A stretch of 64,000 nt of DNA from contig CP034996.1 in the NCBI GenBank assembly GCA_004026145.2, forward strand, positions 16,134,641 through 16,198,640, written 5' to 3'. This stretch comes from Takifugu bimaculatus. Taxonomy: Eukaryota > Chordata > Actinopteri > Tetraodontiformes > Tetraodontidae. Positions 37,549 through 50,210 of the stretch are shown piece by piece (the stretch's first letter is position 1; each line of letters opens with the position of its first letter). The position numbers and the translations under genes are program-made. Below the pieces are notes generated by a model. The model had not been told where the DNA came from, searched no databases, and was given only the letters and a program-made list of their open reading frames with translations.

Positions 37549-40500
37549 ATGGCCAAGAAAGGACGCACGAAAGGCGATAAGCCCGAAGCTCTCATCTCTG
37601 CCCTGCAGGCAGCCAATGAAGATCTCAGGTCCAAGCTGACTGACATTCAGATAGAGCTACACCAAGAAAAATGCAAGGTGTTGTATGAAATCTAAACATT
37701 TGTCTTCAGTATTCGAAGTATTGTTATTCAAATGCAGCATCTTGATGAATGTACGAATGAAAACCAAAGTTTAACCTGGAAAACAGATTTAAAGAGGGTC
37801 CATAACTCAAACGAGAGCTCTGTGACACTGGTCCAGTTTATGAAACATTTTTATTCCGATGCCCGGACTTTCACCTTTGAGTTTCTCTAAGCCTCGTTCT
37901 AAACATTCAGACATCAGCACATTTGCAGGAGCCGCAGGTTGTCTAAATCCGCTATGATCAAACCCATATGAAAACAAGCTTTCCAAAAATGGTCAGCTCC
38001 GCTCCATCACACCCAGTGACCGGGGTTTGTGTTGGCAACTTCAAAAAGAGAGAATGTCCCTTGCATCCAGCTGGAAAGATCAGTGTGACATCCTTAATAT
38101 GCATTAATTTCTCTTACTGGCTGGGAACTCTCAGCCATCTCAACTTTCCCACGTGCAGCAGAACTTTATCACCTGCGGTGCCCTCGTTGCACAAGTCAGA
38201 GCGTTGTTATTGTCCCAGTGAGCTGGCGTTTCTACAGGACTCGTAATCTCCATACTGGCTGCACGTGGAGTCAAAATAGCTTTCTCTTAACATTCCACCA
38301 GCATGTGTGCAAAGGGCATGTCTCAGAACTAGAAGAATGGGCTACCTCAAAGCAACCCTGCAGATTTAATAACTACTTTTTTTCCCACATTGAACAATAT
38401 CATGTTTGTTCTGAAATTGAAATAGTGTCTTAGGTTTTTGTGCAGATTGACCTTTAAGGCTCACGTGGAACATGTGTGGCATAAATTCACACTCTCTTGC
38501 GTCGCGCTCCCCAAAGGTAAGCAAGCTGGAGCGCGACAAGGTGCAGGAGGTGAAGCGGGTGCGAGAGCAGGAGCAGCACCGTCACACTGCCATGTTGACC
38601 GAGCAGAGGGCAAAGTGGCACGAGGAGAAACAGAAGGAGCTCCAGGCGCTCAGGGAGAACCTCACGCGGCAGCACGAGCAGGAGCTGGCACGCCACGCCA
38701 AAATCAAAGACCAGGAGAACCAGAGACTCAAAGCAGCGCTGAGCGCCATGAGAGATGGCAGCGGTGAAAAGGTGACTGAAACATTTGAGCCGCACTATAG
38801 CTTTTGGTTTGTGGTGAAAAGCCCTATTTTGGTACCATTAACTTTTAGATCCATGGGTTTACCTCATATGATGTAGAGTGCATTTGTTTAGTGGCCGGTC
38901 GCGATTCCAGCAAATAGTACGGTAACAATTAAAGCAGTTAATGTCGTGGATGCTTCCTTATGCACTGAAGAGCCGCTGTGCAGATTTTGGTCTACTTTGG
39001 TGTATATCTGCCAATAGAATGTTTTATTTGCATCCTTTGACTTAGCATTTACTGTTACGCTGCACCTCATTCATGTTTCATACTGTATACAAATGAGAAT
39101 TGTACCCAGGCAAGGACTTTGGATGATGTAATGTACAGTATTTCAGCTTATCTGTGATGTAAGGTTTTAATTTAAAGCTGAAGCCTGACTGCCAAAGCCT
39201 TTCCCCATATAATCTTAGTTCTGAGGAGTTTTAGTCAGTCTTGATTATAATCCCCCCCCACACACACGCACACACACTCCTCTTTCACCCCTGTAGGTGC
39301 GCACTGCGCTCACTCTGGAAGCCAAGGAGGACGCGCGGCGCTTCTTTGACCAGGAGAGAGTGAAGCTCCTGCAGGAGATAGCTGAGCTGAAGACATCTAA
39401 GAAACAGACAGACGAAGCTCTCAGCAATATGATCCAAGCAGACAAGATGAAGGCTGGTGACCTGCGAGTGGAGCACCAGCAACACCAGGAGCAGATCTCC
39501 AAGATCAAGTGGGACTGCGAGAGGGACATCCGCAGACTGGTATGGAATATACCCTCACATCAAAATGTTATATCTGACATGAGTTAGCATGAAACAAGTT
39601 CAAGCAATTCTGGGTGACGCAAGCTGGCCATAGTCAATAAACTCCTGACAACAGGTTCTTAAATGCTGCTTCCTCTGGCATCACAGGTGGATGAAATCAA
39701 ATCTAAAGACCGCACCATCTTTGCTCTGGAGAAGGAGTTGGAGTCCACCACAGGCTTCCTTCAGAAGCTCCAGCTTCAGAAAGATGCCCTGGATGAACAG
39801 TTGTACCTGGTCAAGGAGGCCGATTGTGGTCTGGGCAGCCCCAAAAGAGAGATCCCAGGAAGAGCTGGGGACGGAGCAGAGCACTGCGGTAGTCCCGTAA
39901 GTGGAGAGTACCACTATTAGGTCAGCTTTTAAGATGGGGCAGCACAGAAGTTGCATAAAACAACAATATAGATACCACTACCAGTGAAAAGAAAAAGAAA
40001 AGCTGTCTTTCAATGGGCTTAATCACAGTGAACATCCACATGATCTGGTTCTATTGTCAGACTGCAGAATCAGTCATTTCAGGCATCCCTGTCTAAAGAA
40101 CCAGTTCTGTTTTCTCTTTTTTTCCATCATGAATGTGCAAGTGAAAGTCTAAAATATTGGGTCCCCTTGTATGTTCCAGGACCTGAGGAGAAACCAACGG
40201 CGCATCGCTGAACTCAACTCAACCATACGCAAATTAGAAGACCGTAACTCACTTCTGGTGGATGAGAGGAATGAGCTGGTGTGGCAGAATGAGTTCTCTC
40301 ATCATCGTTTATGTTCAGATACTTTGCTTTCAGGTTAAACTGAGCGTCTCCCCTCCTCCTCACCAGCTGAAGCGCATTCGAGAAACAGAGAAGCAATGTA
40401 AACCCCTGCTGGACAAGAACAAAATGCTGAATAAAAGGAATGACGATTTGACTCAGACTATCCAGAAGATGGAGGAGAAACTCAAAGGCCTGGCAAAGGA

Positions 40501-43500
40501 GAACCTTGAGATGGTCGGCACGGAGATGCGCTCGCATCACATGTCTTTCTGTCTTTTGGACCACCGGCTGATGTTGTGGTCACTTTTGTCTATGGGTGTG
40601 TTGCAGAAGGAGAAGATCAGCTCTCATCCGCCGCTCAAGAAACTGAAGTCTTTGAATGACCTGGATCAGGCGCACGACGAACAGGAAGTAGCCTTTCTGA
40701 AGCTTCAGGTCCTGGAGCAGCAGAGCATCATCGACGAACTGGCCAGAGTAAATGCCTTTCCCTCAAAGTCAGCTTTGTCTCCGTAGAATATCCTGACTGG
40801 AAGTCACAGCACAAACACTAAGAGTTTGCCACACCGGCTCAACCATGCACAATCAATCAGAGAATACAATCTTTAGTGGTTGCAGTGATTTTAAACATCC
40901 TGTCTGGGCCAAAGAGTTGTAGCCAAAGGTTTTTTTCTATCAATTCCAGTCCTTGATGTAATTCGTGTTTATTTCATTTCAAAATTCCAGTAAAAGGGGA
41001 AAAAAACAAACACATATTGCACTAACAGGAGGTTTGTTCTATGTTTCTATTTCCTACAGGACCGAGAAAAACTGCTGAGAAAGAAAAGGCATAAAAGAAG
41101 TTCAAGGCCAATAAAGGTGGAAATGGATATTCTGGTTTAGCTTGCTGACGTGACATAAAACTAGTAAACTGGACTCTTTATCTCATGTTTTTGAGACACT
41201 TGTGAAGGTTTTTATGCATGAACTGGAGTTCCTCTTCAACCTTACTGATGACTTCTTAGATGTGTTTTTAAAAGTTGCATTTAAGAACGCGTTAAAAAAA
41301 AGGCACGCAGACTCCAACTGTCTCGCAGGACAGATATCCACCTGGGCATTGTGGTTTTTTATCTACTTGATCATTCCACTTTTTATACCCATCAGAGGCA
41401 CATCGTGGTCGACACCTTTTTTGGATATGACGAAGAGTCCATGGATTCGGAGACCTCTTCCGTGGCTTCTTTACGTATGGACCGGACACCCGCCACCCCT
41501 GACGAAGATCTGGAGATGGTGAGACTGCACGGCCCGTCTCAAAATTCATGTCCGTGTGTACGCTTTAAGCACTGCTGATTTCAACTTGTGCCTCAAACAA
41601 AGGGCCTGTCGAACGAGGAGTCGGAGCTGCGCTTCCGTCAGCTGACCAGGGAGTATCAGGCCTTACAGCGGGCCTACGCCCTGCTGCAGGAGCAGAAGGG
41701 CGGCATTCTGGATGCAGAAATGGAGGCAAAGGTACCAAATAAATTCATATTAAAGCTCCTTCAACGCAATCTAAGGACTTGAATAGACAGTTTTGTCAGC
41801 AAGCTGCAAATAAAATTAGTTTACGCTGAAGAATAACTGATTAAGGTTATTAATGATGCAGAAATAGTCACCTAGTCAATGGTCTTGTTTAGATCTTTTT
41901 CTCCAGGAATTACTGCATGGTTTATTTGACTCTTCAGTAAACACAAATCACCAGTTTCCCTTTATACCATCCACAACTAATCTCCATGGTTCTCTCGATA
42001 TCTCACGCCAAGAAAGTTGATTCATTTGTGCAGGAATGCGAGTCACATTTTAAATGAATTTGTATTTCAGGCTCATGAGCAGCTCCAGGCGGATGTTTTC
42101 AGATATAAAGCCAAAATCGAGGACTTGCAGAAGGAACTGACCCTGAAAGGACAGGTGTGTGTGGGGGTGTGTGAAAATGAATGGATGCACAGTAGCTGAC
42201 CAGCCTTGTAATGTTCACGCGGAAAATTGGAAACTTATTCCGCCTCATAAATTTATGGCTTCTCTTGTTTTGCACACCATGTGGTCTGTTATATATCTGT
42301 TCTATATGTTCTATACTGTCTGGGTTGCCACATGAGCATCTTATTGTGTCTGACGTGTCAGATCGTTTTCATTTTAGCTGATCCGTCTGTGTGCACTTAT
42401 TGAAACCCTTCTGACTGTGAGCATGAATGGAATGACGACTAAAATCACCATTTGTTTGCACCCTCTGCCAGGACTCCAAATGGGTGGAGGAGAAGCAGCT
42501 GTTCTTACAAAGGAATCAAGTTCTTCTAGAGAAGGTTTGGCTCAACCTAATCGATTTGACTTTTATCAAAACTGCAGCAGGAGTTCTCAGCTTATCCAGA
42601 GCTCACTATCAAGGGTTTGAGACCCAGCCATTGTCCTGCAAAAGGATTAGCATCAACTTCTGTTTTGTCAAAGCATTTCACCTAGAGTTCATTTGCAATG
42701 CTCCTTGGTTAGAATCTGTCCTAAATTAAATCATATTACTGTACTAAAACAACTCACTGTGGGGTTTTAGGTGGAAAAGTTAGAGTCAGAGTGTAGTCAA
42801 CTACAAGAGGAGCTGCAAGACTCCAGAGACCAGAATGAACTATTAGAATTCAGGATATTGGAGCTGGAGGTGAGTTCCCTTCTAAATCTTCATTATTTAG
42901 AAGTGATATTTTGGGGTCCTTCTTGTGGCTGTTTCTCTAAAAATAACACCTTGATTGATCCGCTGCAGTGAACCGGCTCCTTTGTTATCTACAGATTGTT
43001 TCAGGTTTTTTTTATTACTGGAAAGATACAGACAGAAAGTCCCTTTGGAAAGTTGCAGAAGTAAAATATATTGAGGTGAAAGATGGAAAAGAAGTGTAAA
43101 AGCAAAAGCCAGTTACATAGGAAAATATCCCACCTTATTTAGCAGTGCATGTGAGGACAGAGCTGAACTCGGTGAGACTTAACAGCTCTCATCAGATTCT
43201 TTACATGACCAAGGCTTATTTGATATTTTCCGTCGACACAGGAGCGAGAGAGGAGGTCTCCTCCCTTCAACCATCTGAGGATGCATCCGTTCTCTGATGG
43301 AGTCAGTGCCCTGCAGATCTATTGTATGAAGGAGGGTGTCAAGGTAAGACAAAACGATAAGAGCTTCGAATTTTTGAGTTCCCATTTCAACTGTCATGTT
43401 TTGTTTTCTGTAACCTACTCATCTTTCAAAAGACAATTTTATTATTTCAAGCTCACTTAGAGCTTTAAAGATTCCATAGAAATTCCAAACTTTCTTGAAA

Positions 43501-46500
43501 ATGAAGGCAAAAATCCTGAATGATTAAACATATAAATCAGAAATTGATTATATTGTTTGTTCTTTTTCTGAGGTCTTCCCTCAAATTTTCTTGACAGATG
43601 TGCGTAAGTTCTTCCCACAGTAGTGCTTAGCTGCCTTAGCTCGAGGCCATTCATTGATATATTGCAGATCAAAGCAGGAACAGGGTGTGACATGATTTGA
43701 GTGACCCTTCCAGGGATTGTTATGTGACATCGCAATCAGGCACAGATGATTAAGTCCCTGGGGAGTATGTGCGAGATTCCTTTGAAAAGTCAAATGTGAG
43801 AAGAACATGATTTGCTAAAGCAGCAATAAATCATTTCACAACCTAGAATAACCTCAAGGTTTTGGAAGTGTCAGTGTGCGATGAGAAGTATGATATATGG
43901 CCATTAAACAAACTAATGCAGTCAGATGTTACGTTTTTCTCAAGATCATAACTTCATTCACACTAAACGGGCACAAATTATCCTGGAAACGATTATCACC
44001 ACCTTTTTAACTAGCATTGCTATAAAGATTTTAGTCTGCAATTGTAGTAATATTCAAAAAAGACTTCTTCAAATTCCTTGCCACCATTTCACCTTCATGC
44101 CTTGGATGCTTTTGATAACTGTCCCTTTATCATTCTGTCCTTGAAAGTCACATTGTACCATAGTTGTGCATAAGTCCTAAATGTGTTTTTTGTTTTTTTT
44201 GTCTTTGCAGGATGTTTGCATACCAGATCTCATCAAGCTGCTCGATATCCTGGGAGACAATGGGGTAATCCACGCAAAATTCAAAACTACGTGCAAGAAA
44301 CGGGCATATTATTAAGTCATTTCTTTCTTTCGTTCTTTCTCTCTGGCCAGAACTTACGAAATGAGGAGCAGGTGGCCATCATTCAAGCCAGCACGGTTTT
44401 GTCTTTAGCAGAAAAGGTGAATGCAGGAGCTTGTAAACTCTCAAAAGTGTTAATCATCAAGGAATTGTGCAACATTGGGATAAACATTAGGATAAACATT
44501 TCCCATAAATTAGTGTTCAGTGGAGTTTTTGGTTAGCGCCATGTTTTGCTGTTTGTCGCCCTCTAGTGGATCCAGCAGATAGAGGGAACAGAAGCTGCGC
44601 TGCACCAGAAGATGATGGACCTTGAGATAGAGATGGTGAGACACAAAAATCCCTAAAAAGGGAGGGGAAAAAAGCTACCTTGTAAAATTCTCCATTTTCC
44701 TGTTTATTGAACCCATCATTTGAGTGCATGGTGGAAAAAGTATGTGAACACCAGAGGACTTCTCCAAGAACTGATTGGAGCCAGAAGCCAGCCACTCTGG
44801 GGTCGAATCAACGTGTGGAGATTGGAGGTGTTGGTTACAGCTGAGTTTGCTGTTCTGAAGAAGCCTTATGTGAACCATGCCTCTCGCCAAAGAGCCCTCA
44901 GAAGGCCTACATGTTGTCGACTTACATGAAGCTAGAAAGGGTTACGGTAATACTAGCTTTAAAAGCCTCGATGTCCATGGTAAGACAGATCGTCTACCAA
45001 TGAAAGTTCAGCGTTGTTGCTACTGCCCCTTGGCTTGGTCATCCTGTGAAGATGGCTGCTAGAGCACTGAGCAGAAGATCAGCTGAGGATTCACAGAAGT
45101 TACTGCCACATGCTCACACTTCATTTGAGAAATCTACCAGTAAAACATTTAAGAAGAATGGAGTTTCCAGGTGGACGCCACAGAGGAAGCCACAAAAAAA
45201 CCATTGCTGCATGTTTGAAGCTTGTGTGCACCTGGATGTCTCGCAGCATTACTGCCATCACTGACAGAACAATTCATTCCCACGTTCATCGGGACATTTT
45301 GCAGGAAAACCATAAACGCATCAAATGAAGCTCAACTGAGGATGGACGTTGCAACAGGACACTGACCCGAAGATGTAAAGCAACAGAAATGCTTCAACAA
45401 AAGAAAATACGCCTTTTGGCGTGGCCCAGAGTCCCGACCTCGATGCTGTGGCCTGGCGTCAGGAGCGTGAAACACAGCGGTCCTCCTGAGAAAACGAATG
45501 AACCGAAACAGTTTTGTAAAGAGGAGCGGTCCAAAATTCCTCCTGAGCGTGAAGCAGGTCTCATCTGGTTGAGATCAGCACTCCCAAAGCAAAGTCAAAC
45601 GGTTAATGAAATCCAAAACTTCAATATATTTCCCACCTTGTACTTGAGGATTTACAGGTTGTGTTTAATAAAAACATGAAATCATATCATTTTTGGTGTG
45701 CTCTTAACCTAGGGAAGCTGTGTTTGTTTAAGGTGAGTTAGGTTAAGATTAGGACCCAAGTTATGATCTTACCTTTTTTTGCTTCGATGTCTGTAGGAGA
45801 TGTTCTGCAAACAGAAAGGATATCTAGAGGAAGAGCTGGACTACAGGAAGCAGGCGCTGGACCAGGCGTACATGGTAAGAGAATGTTCCAGTTTACAGGC
45901 CAGGTTTCCTTTACTATTGCGATATCTCACACATCAAATCAATAAAACAATGTTTTAAAGTGCAATGATGCCAGTAATTGCAGCCTTCTCTTTTACCGTT
46001 GATAGCAAATCCAGGAATTGGAAGCAACTTTATACAATGCGCTGCAGCAGGACAAGGTGATTGCAGCCTTAACTTGTTTCAATTCCTTCTGTTTAAAATA
46101 ATCATCATTTATCAGACCATCGGTGAAATGTGTGTAGAAACAGTATCACTTAACTGAGGTTTAAGGAAAAGCCTTCCTTCAGGTGATAAAATATGGCGAA
46201 CCTCTGGATGAGCTGCAGAAGGATGAGCTGCGGACGGCGGTGGAGAAGCTGAGGAGGCAGATGCTGAGGAAGAGTCGCGAGTACGACTGCCAGATCCTCC
46301 AGGAGAGGATGGAACTGCTGCACCAGGCTCACCAGGTAATCCCTGCAAAATGCATCCGGAGGCTCATTCGGCCTCTTTGTACAGAAAAAGATCACACTCT
46401 TCTCCATTTTTTTCTGTTTTCACAGAGAATTCGTGACCTTGAAGACAAGACAGAGATCCAGAGAAGGCAGATTAAAGACTTGGAGGAAAAGGTTGGTGTG

Positions 46501-46801
46501 TAAAGATAACAAACGTGCACGTTAATAAAAGTGAAATGGGGTGAACGTAGTGTAAAACTCACCTTCCTCGCAGCTATATTAGGTTTGTGTCAGCATGAAG
46601 TCTGCTTAGATGGATAAATAAACAGTGTTGTTTTCCAGTGTCTCTGTAGACTGAACCTGTTTCTGTCTCTGCTTGTCACTAACATCTCCCGAGTGGTCCT
46701 CTAATTCTCTCACTTTCTGTGTTCCTACCCTTTTTTCTCCTTGTCTCCAGTTTTTGTTTCTGTTCTTGTTCTTTTCTCTTGCCTTTATCCTTTGGCCTTG
46801 A
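37549..46801 (+). CDS. jakmip2: Janus kinase and microtubule-interacting protein 2
   Basis: Neuronal coiled-coil protein of the JAKMIP/Marlin family; relatives bind microtubules, JAK kinases and Golgi membranes. Coding exons: 37549-37677, 38517-38771, 39297-39539, 39687-39896, 40180-40278, 40367-40513, 40607-40747, 41060-41116, 41396-41518, 41603-41731, 42071-42154, 42472-42534, 42771-42869, 43242-43343, 44211-44264, 44351-44416, 44567-44635, 45797-45874, 46006-46056, 46183-46335, 46426-46491, 46751-46801. Every exon is a whole number of codons, so all 21 introns are phase 0; total 822 residues against about 810 in human JAKMIP2. Landmarks are the MAKKGRTKG start, long charged heptad repeats, KREIPGRAGDG, SLNDLDQA, GYDEESMDSETSS, RTPATPDEDLE, LDILGDNG and the hydrophobic end FLFLFLFFSLAFILWP. 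These match JAKMIP2 better than JAKMIP1. The donor after 40,513 (GTCGGC) is weak but supported by the family alignment. Complete and intact. Confidence 0.97.
44727..45700 (+). mobile_element. Tc1-like DNA transposon relic, internally deleted
   Basis: Inside the jakmip2 intron 44,636-45,796. It starts with a terminal-type 'GGAAAAAGTATGTGAACACC'. The 5' part (about 44,860-45,260) parallels the DNA-binding half of a fish Tc1 transposase gene, and the 3' part (about 45,280-45,560) parallels the C-terminal half, with 'CTTCAACAAAAGAAAATACG' and 'CAGTTTTGTAAAGAGGAGCG'. The middle, where the first catalytic aspartate should lie, is missing, and stops and frameshifts occur throughout. The right end fades into AATAAAAACATGAAATCATA. 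It is same-strand with jakmip2 and cannot encode an active transposase. Confidence 0.85.
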
Positions 46802-49800
46802 AGTATTTGGCACGTCCTGTGGCCGAGGTGAGTCTTGTGGGCTTCAAACGTGAGAAGCTGCTGTCGTCTCTCTCTTGGGGACCTCGGTCAAATAACTGCT
46901 TTAATGCTGAAATGAATAAAGATGGCTGTCTCCACTTCTTCAGGTTGAGATGTGCTTGATAGCACCAGATGATGACTAATTTGCAATTACACCTAAATCA
47001 AACATGATTGACGACCTTTTTCTGTATTTGCTCATGCTTTTGATCGAGGTGGCTGTACTTTAGTCCACCACTAGGGGGAGACCTAAACACTGACGTCAAC
47101 GCAAGTTTACTGTCCAACTTTATCATAAAAAAAGACAAATCAGTCAGTTTTTGGCTTAGATTATAATTGATTATAATAGATTATATAGATTATAATACAG
47201 TTGACATCTCCAAAATAAACACTTTATTTGAGCCTGGTCCACTTGTTCTTCATCCCACATCACTTTAATTCCTCCTACTCTATTAGCTGTCATCGTAATC
47301 ATTTTTGACATTCGATCGACATCATAATGCATTTTTCCTTCATTTTTACTTACTGAAACACTTTTGGTAGCAGACATCAGCAGAATTCAAAGAATACCAT
47401 CAACATTACCACATGTCTTGGACTTCTGCTGCTGTCATCTGTCCTACGTTGGGGTTTTTTCTGTCATTGTTTTTATCAAAGAGTCGACCTGGTTTTCCAG
47501 GGTTTTTTTTTTTTTCAATTATTTTTTTAATGTACTTGAGCTAAAGGAAGTTAATTTCACTGTGTTGTGTTGGTTTTAAAAGATAATTGTGATGAGCTTT
47601 TTGTTGTCCCCTGCTTCATCCTGAAAGTAGACCAACAATTCACTCTTTGCAGCTCATATATAGAAGATCAGTGTGTCATTTTTTGTCTTCTTCCCCTGTC
47701 TCTCTTAGACGGTGTGTCATCGTGGACATCTTCTTCATGGCTGCAGTGTTATTTATTTCTTGGACAAGTGTGACCCATCGTGCGTGGCAGTGGCCGTCAG
47801 TACAGGTGGATGTGTCGTGTGTTGGTTATGGACTTTTACACTTCAGCTGTTTTTATTTGGGGGATTTTTTTATTTCATTTTTTTAAATCATGGTGGGGGT
47901 ATTCTCAGGATGTTGCCCAGGATAATATATAGTATATATATACATTTGTCAGAGCGTTCAGTGTCTCTCGAGACAGCTCCAAGAAGAGTAGTAGATACAC
48001 ACACAGACCAGTATGCATATTCAGTTTACAGACATGCATGCAGACACATGTACACACACAAGCTTTGACAAATTCAGACCAAAGCCTGGGGGATTTTCTC
48101 TGCCATGCAGGGTCATTTCTACAGAGGTGGTGTGGATGTAAACAGACAATATGACAAACAACCCCCCCCAGACCTTTTCGTTTTGTTTTGTTTTTAACTC
48201 CTGGAAGGACACTCTTCACGAACAAGAGAGAACCATCTCAGGGTTTCGGGTAAAAACGTTGGCCGTGGCGTGCCGCTGACTGTACTGCCCCCCCCCCCTG
48301 CAAGAACTGTTCTCATAGACTGCTTGGGGATCCCGCTTGGACGGAGGTCCACCTGGACAGAAGCACTTTGCGTAGATGAGTTTGCACCCCGGAGAAGGGG
48401 GGGGGAGCGGTGTGGCGTGTCGAGGACACTCAGGTCGACACATCGTCACTGGACACAGACTGGAGTGAAGATCTGTACACGGGAAAGACAACGTGATCCC
48501 ACTTCACATGGATCCCAACAAAAAGAGCCAATAGATTGTCAGAACATTTTCTTAATTTGTCTTAAAACCAGCAGATTAGAAGAGCTTTACTCTGGTTACT
48601 TTCCATTTTTTTTACAGCTTCAACCACTCCGATACTGTGTCCCTAGGTTTCCGCTGAGATGCCCGTCCTTTACTGTAATATATGCATTTGTCGATATGTA
48701 CATGTGTCTAAATTATTTCACGTTGTCTGTCCTCGAAAGCAGCTCGAACAGTTAATGTACTCGGCAGTTTGTAAGTGACTCCACGGATATGAATTGCTCT
48801 GTTGTATTGTGGTGACAGCTGCGAAGAGGAACTTTATTTCCTTAAGACTATACCAGAAAAGGGAATTTGAAAGTGGATAAATTTCCTCACCCCCGACTGC
48901 ATTGTTTCTCCTAAAGTAGTTCCTCTGGATGACCAGAAGGTGGTGCTGATGTTACCTAAAAAACTTTCAGCTCATTTTCAAATGACGTTTTAAGAAACTG
49001 GCATATTTAAAGATTCAAATCCAGGTTATTTATTTTCCCTAGCAAATGGAGGAAAGCCAAATGGGTTTTATTTCATATGGAAAATATACTTTCACTTCCT
49101 TTTGTCTTCTGTAATTTTCCCTTACCTCAGACATTCCAACCATTCTTCAAATGATTGTGAACTTTAAAACTTCTCCAGAATAAAACAGGAAGAAAGTGAC
49201 TGCAACACTACACCTGCTCCACATGTCTCCATCCTGCAACATTTATGACCAGGTATTCCTGGTTTACCTGAGCTGGAATATCTGTTATCGTAGTGCACCT
49301 CCTCTGTCTGTGGCATCAGGGCGTCTGGTTACACAGATGGTAGCAATGATCCACTCCATTATACGTGCTGAACTCAAAGGCAACCGGACTTCTTGTCAGT
49401 TCCTGAAGTTTTTCATCTTGGCCCGAAAGTTTCCTCAGCTCCGATGGAGTGTTTCACCTTTTGATTGAGCGTTGATTTGATCCCAAGAATTGCTGATCCA
49501 CCCTGTAATTATTTGCATAGAAGGAGTTGGGGAAAACTCAGTTTTTAATCCAGTTTGACCCAATTACAAACTATTTCTGACCTTTAGGTGTGTACACACC
49601 TATATCTCATAAGTGAGGGGTGAGAATGTCTATCCTAATTGGCTCAACCCCCTTTGACCTTTCTGGCCCTGCAGACAGGATGCCACCATCTTTTGGGAGC
49701 CTTCTCCTATGTGGCATCCTCACTCAGGTTAGTAACTGGAAACTACTGTTTGGATATTCATCAAACTTTAGAAACAAGGAGCTTCCTCGCAGTGAAACGT

Positions 49801-50210
49801 CTCTCAGAACCTGGTAAAAGTCCATTTGCCTTCCTCTGATGACCACCATGACTAACCTCCAGACAGACCCACTTCACCCACGTCACCAAGGGGAATGTCT
49901 CGGACTATTTTTGTGCAAACTCGGCTCACAAGCAGTTGCCTTAAATGCATACCCCCCCCCCCCCCCACACACACACACACACCTTTTTATTTCCAAACTA
50001 TTACCTGTACTCTAATAGTGTATGTATAATATTTGATTTTTTTTTTTTATTTCACCGATTTTTTTTAAATCTTTACTTTGTCTGTCTTCCAGTGAGAATT
50101 TAAAACCCTCCTGCTACTTAGAATAAACATTATGTCTAAATGATCAAAGTGTAAAAAAAACAAAAATGCAATGTTGTAAAAATAAAATATAAATCATGAC
50201 CTTTTATGGT
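46802..50210 (+). other. jakmip2: jakmip2 3' region: 3'UTR, possible 3'UTR intron, poly(A) signals
   Basis: A consensus donor, GCCGAG|GTGAGT, follows only 26 bases after the stop (donor at 46,828). A strong pyrimidine-rich acceptor (TTCTTCCCCTGTCTCTCTTAG) ends at 47,708, so the 3'UTR may be spliced. Poly(A) signals AATAAA occur at 46,915-46,920, 49,179-49,184, 50,122-50,127 and 50,181-50,186; the last two suggest an end near 50.2 kb for a long form. A 161-codon open frame at 48,270-48,755 shows no domain and is probably chance. Also present are a poly-C/CA tract (49,952-49,981) and homopolymer T runs. Confidence 0.45.
49952..49981. repeat. Poly-C / (CA)n tract
   Basis: Fifteen C residues run directly into a short CA repeat. 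Simple sequence only. Confidence 0.95.

Noticed and set aside
38487..38795. Leucine-rich 102-codon minus-strand frame
   Set aside because: Antisense shadow of the charged coiled-coil exon of jakmip2, which is fixed by splice sites and similarity.
41060..41116. Suspected missing jakmip2 sequence around a 57-bp exon
   Set aside because: The short exon (19 codons, RDREKLLRKKRHKR-like) joins both neighbours in phase 0 and matches the family, so nothing is missing.
48270..48755. 161-codon frame downstream of jakmip2
   Set aside because: No domain, no splice link in phase to jakmip2, lies in the probable 3'UTR; kept only as a note.
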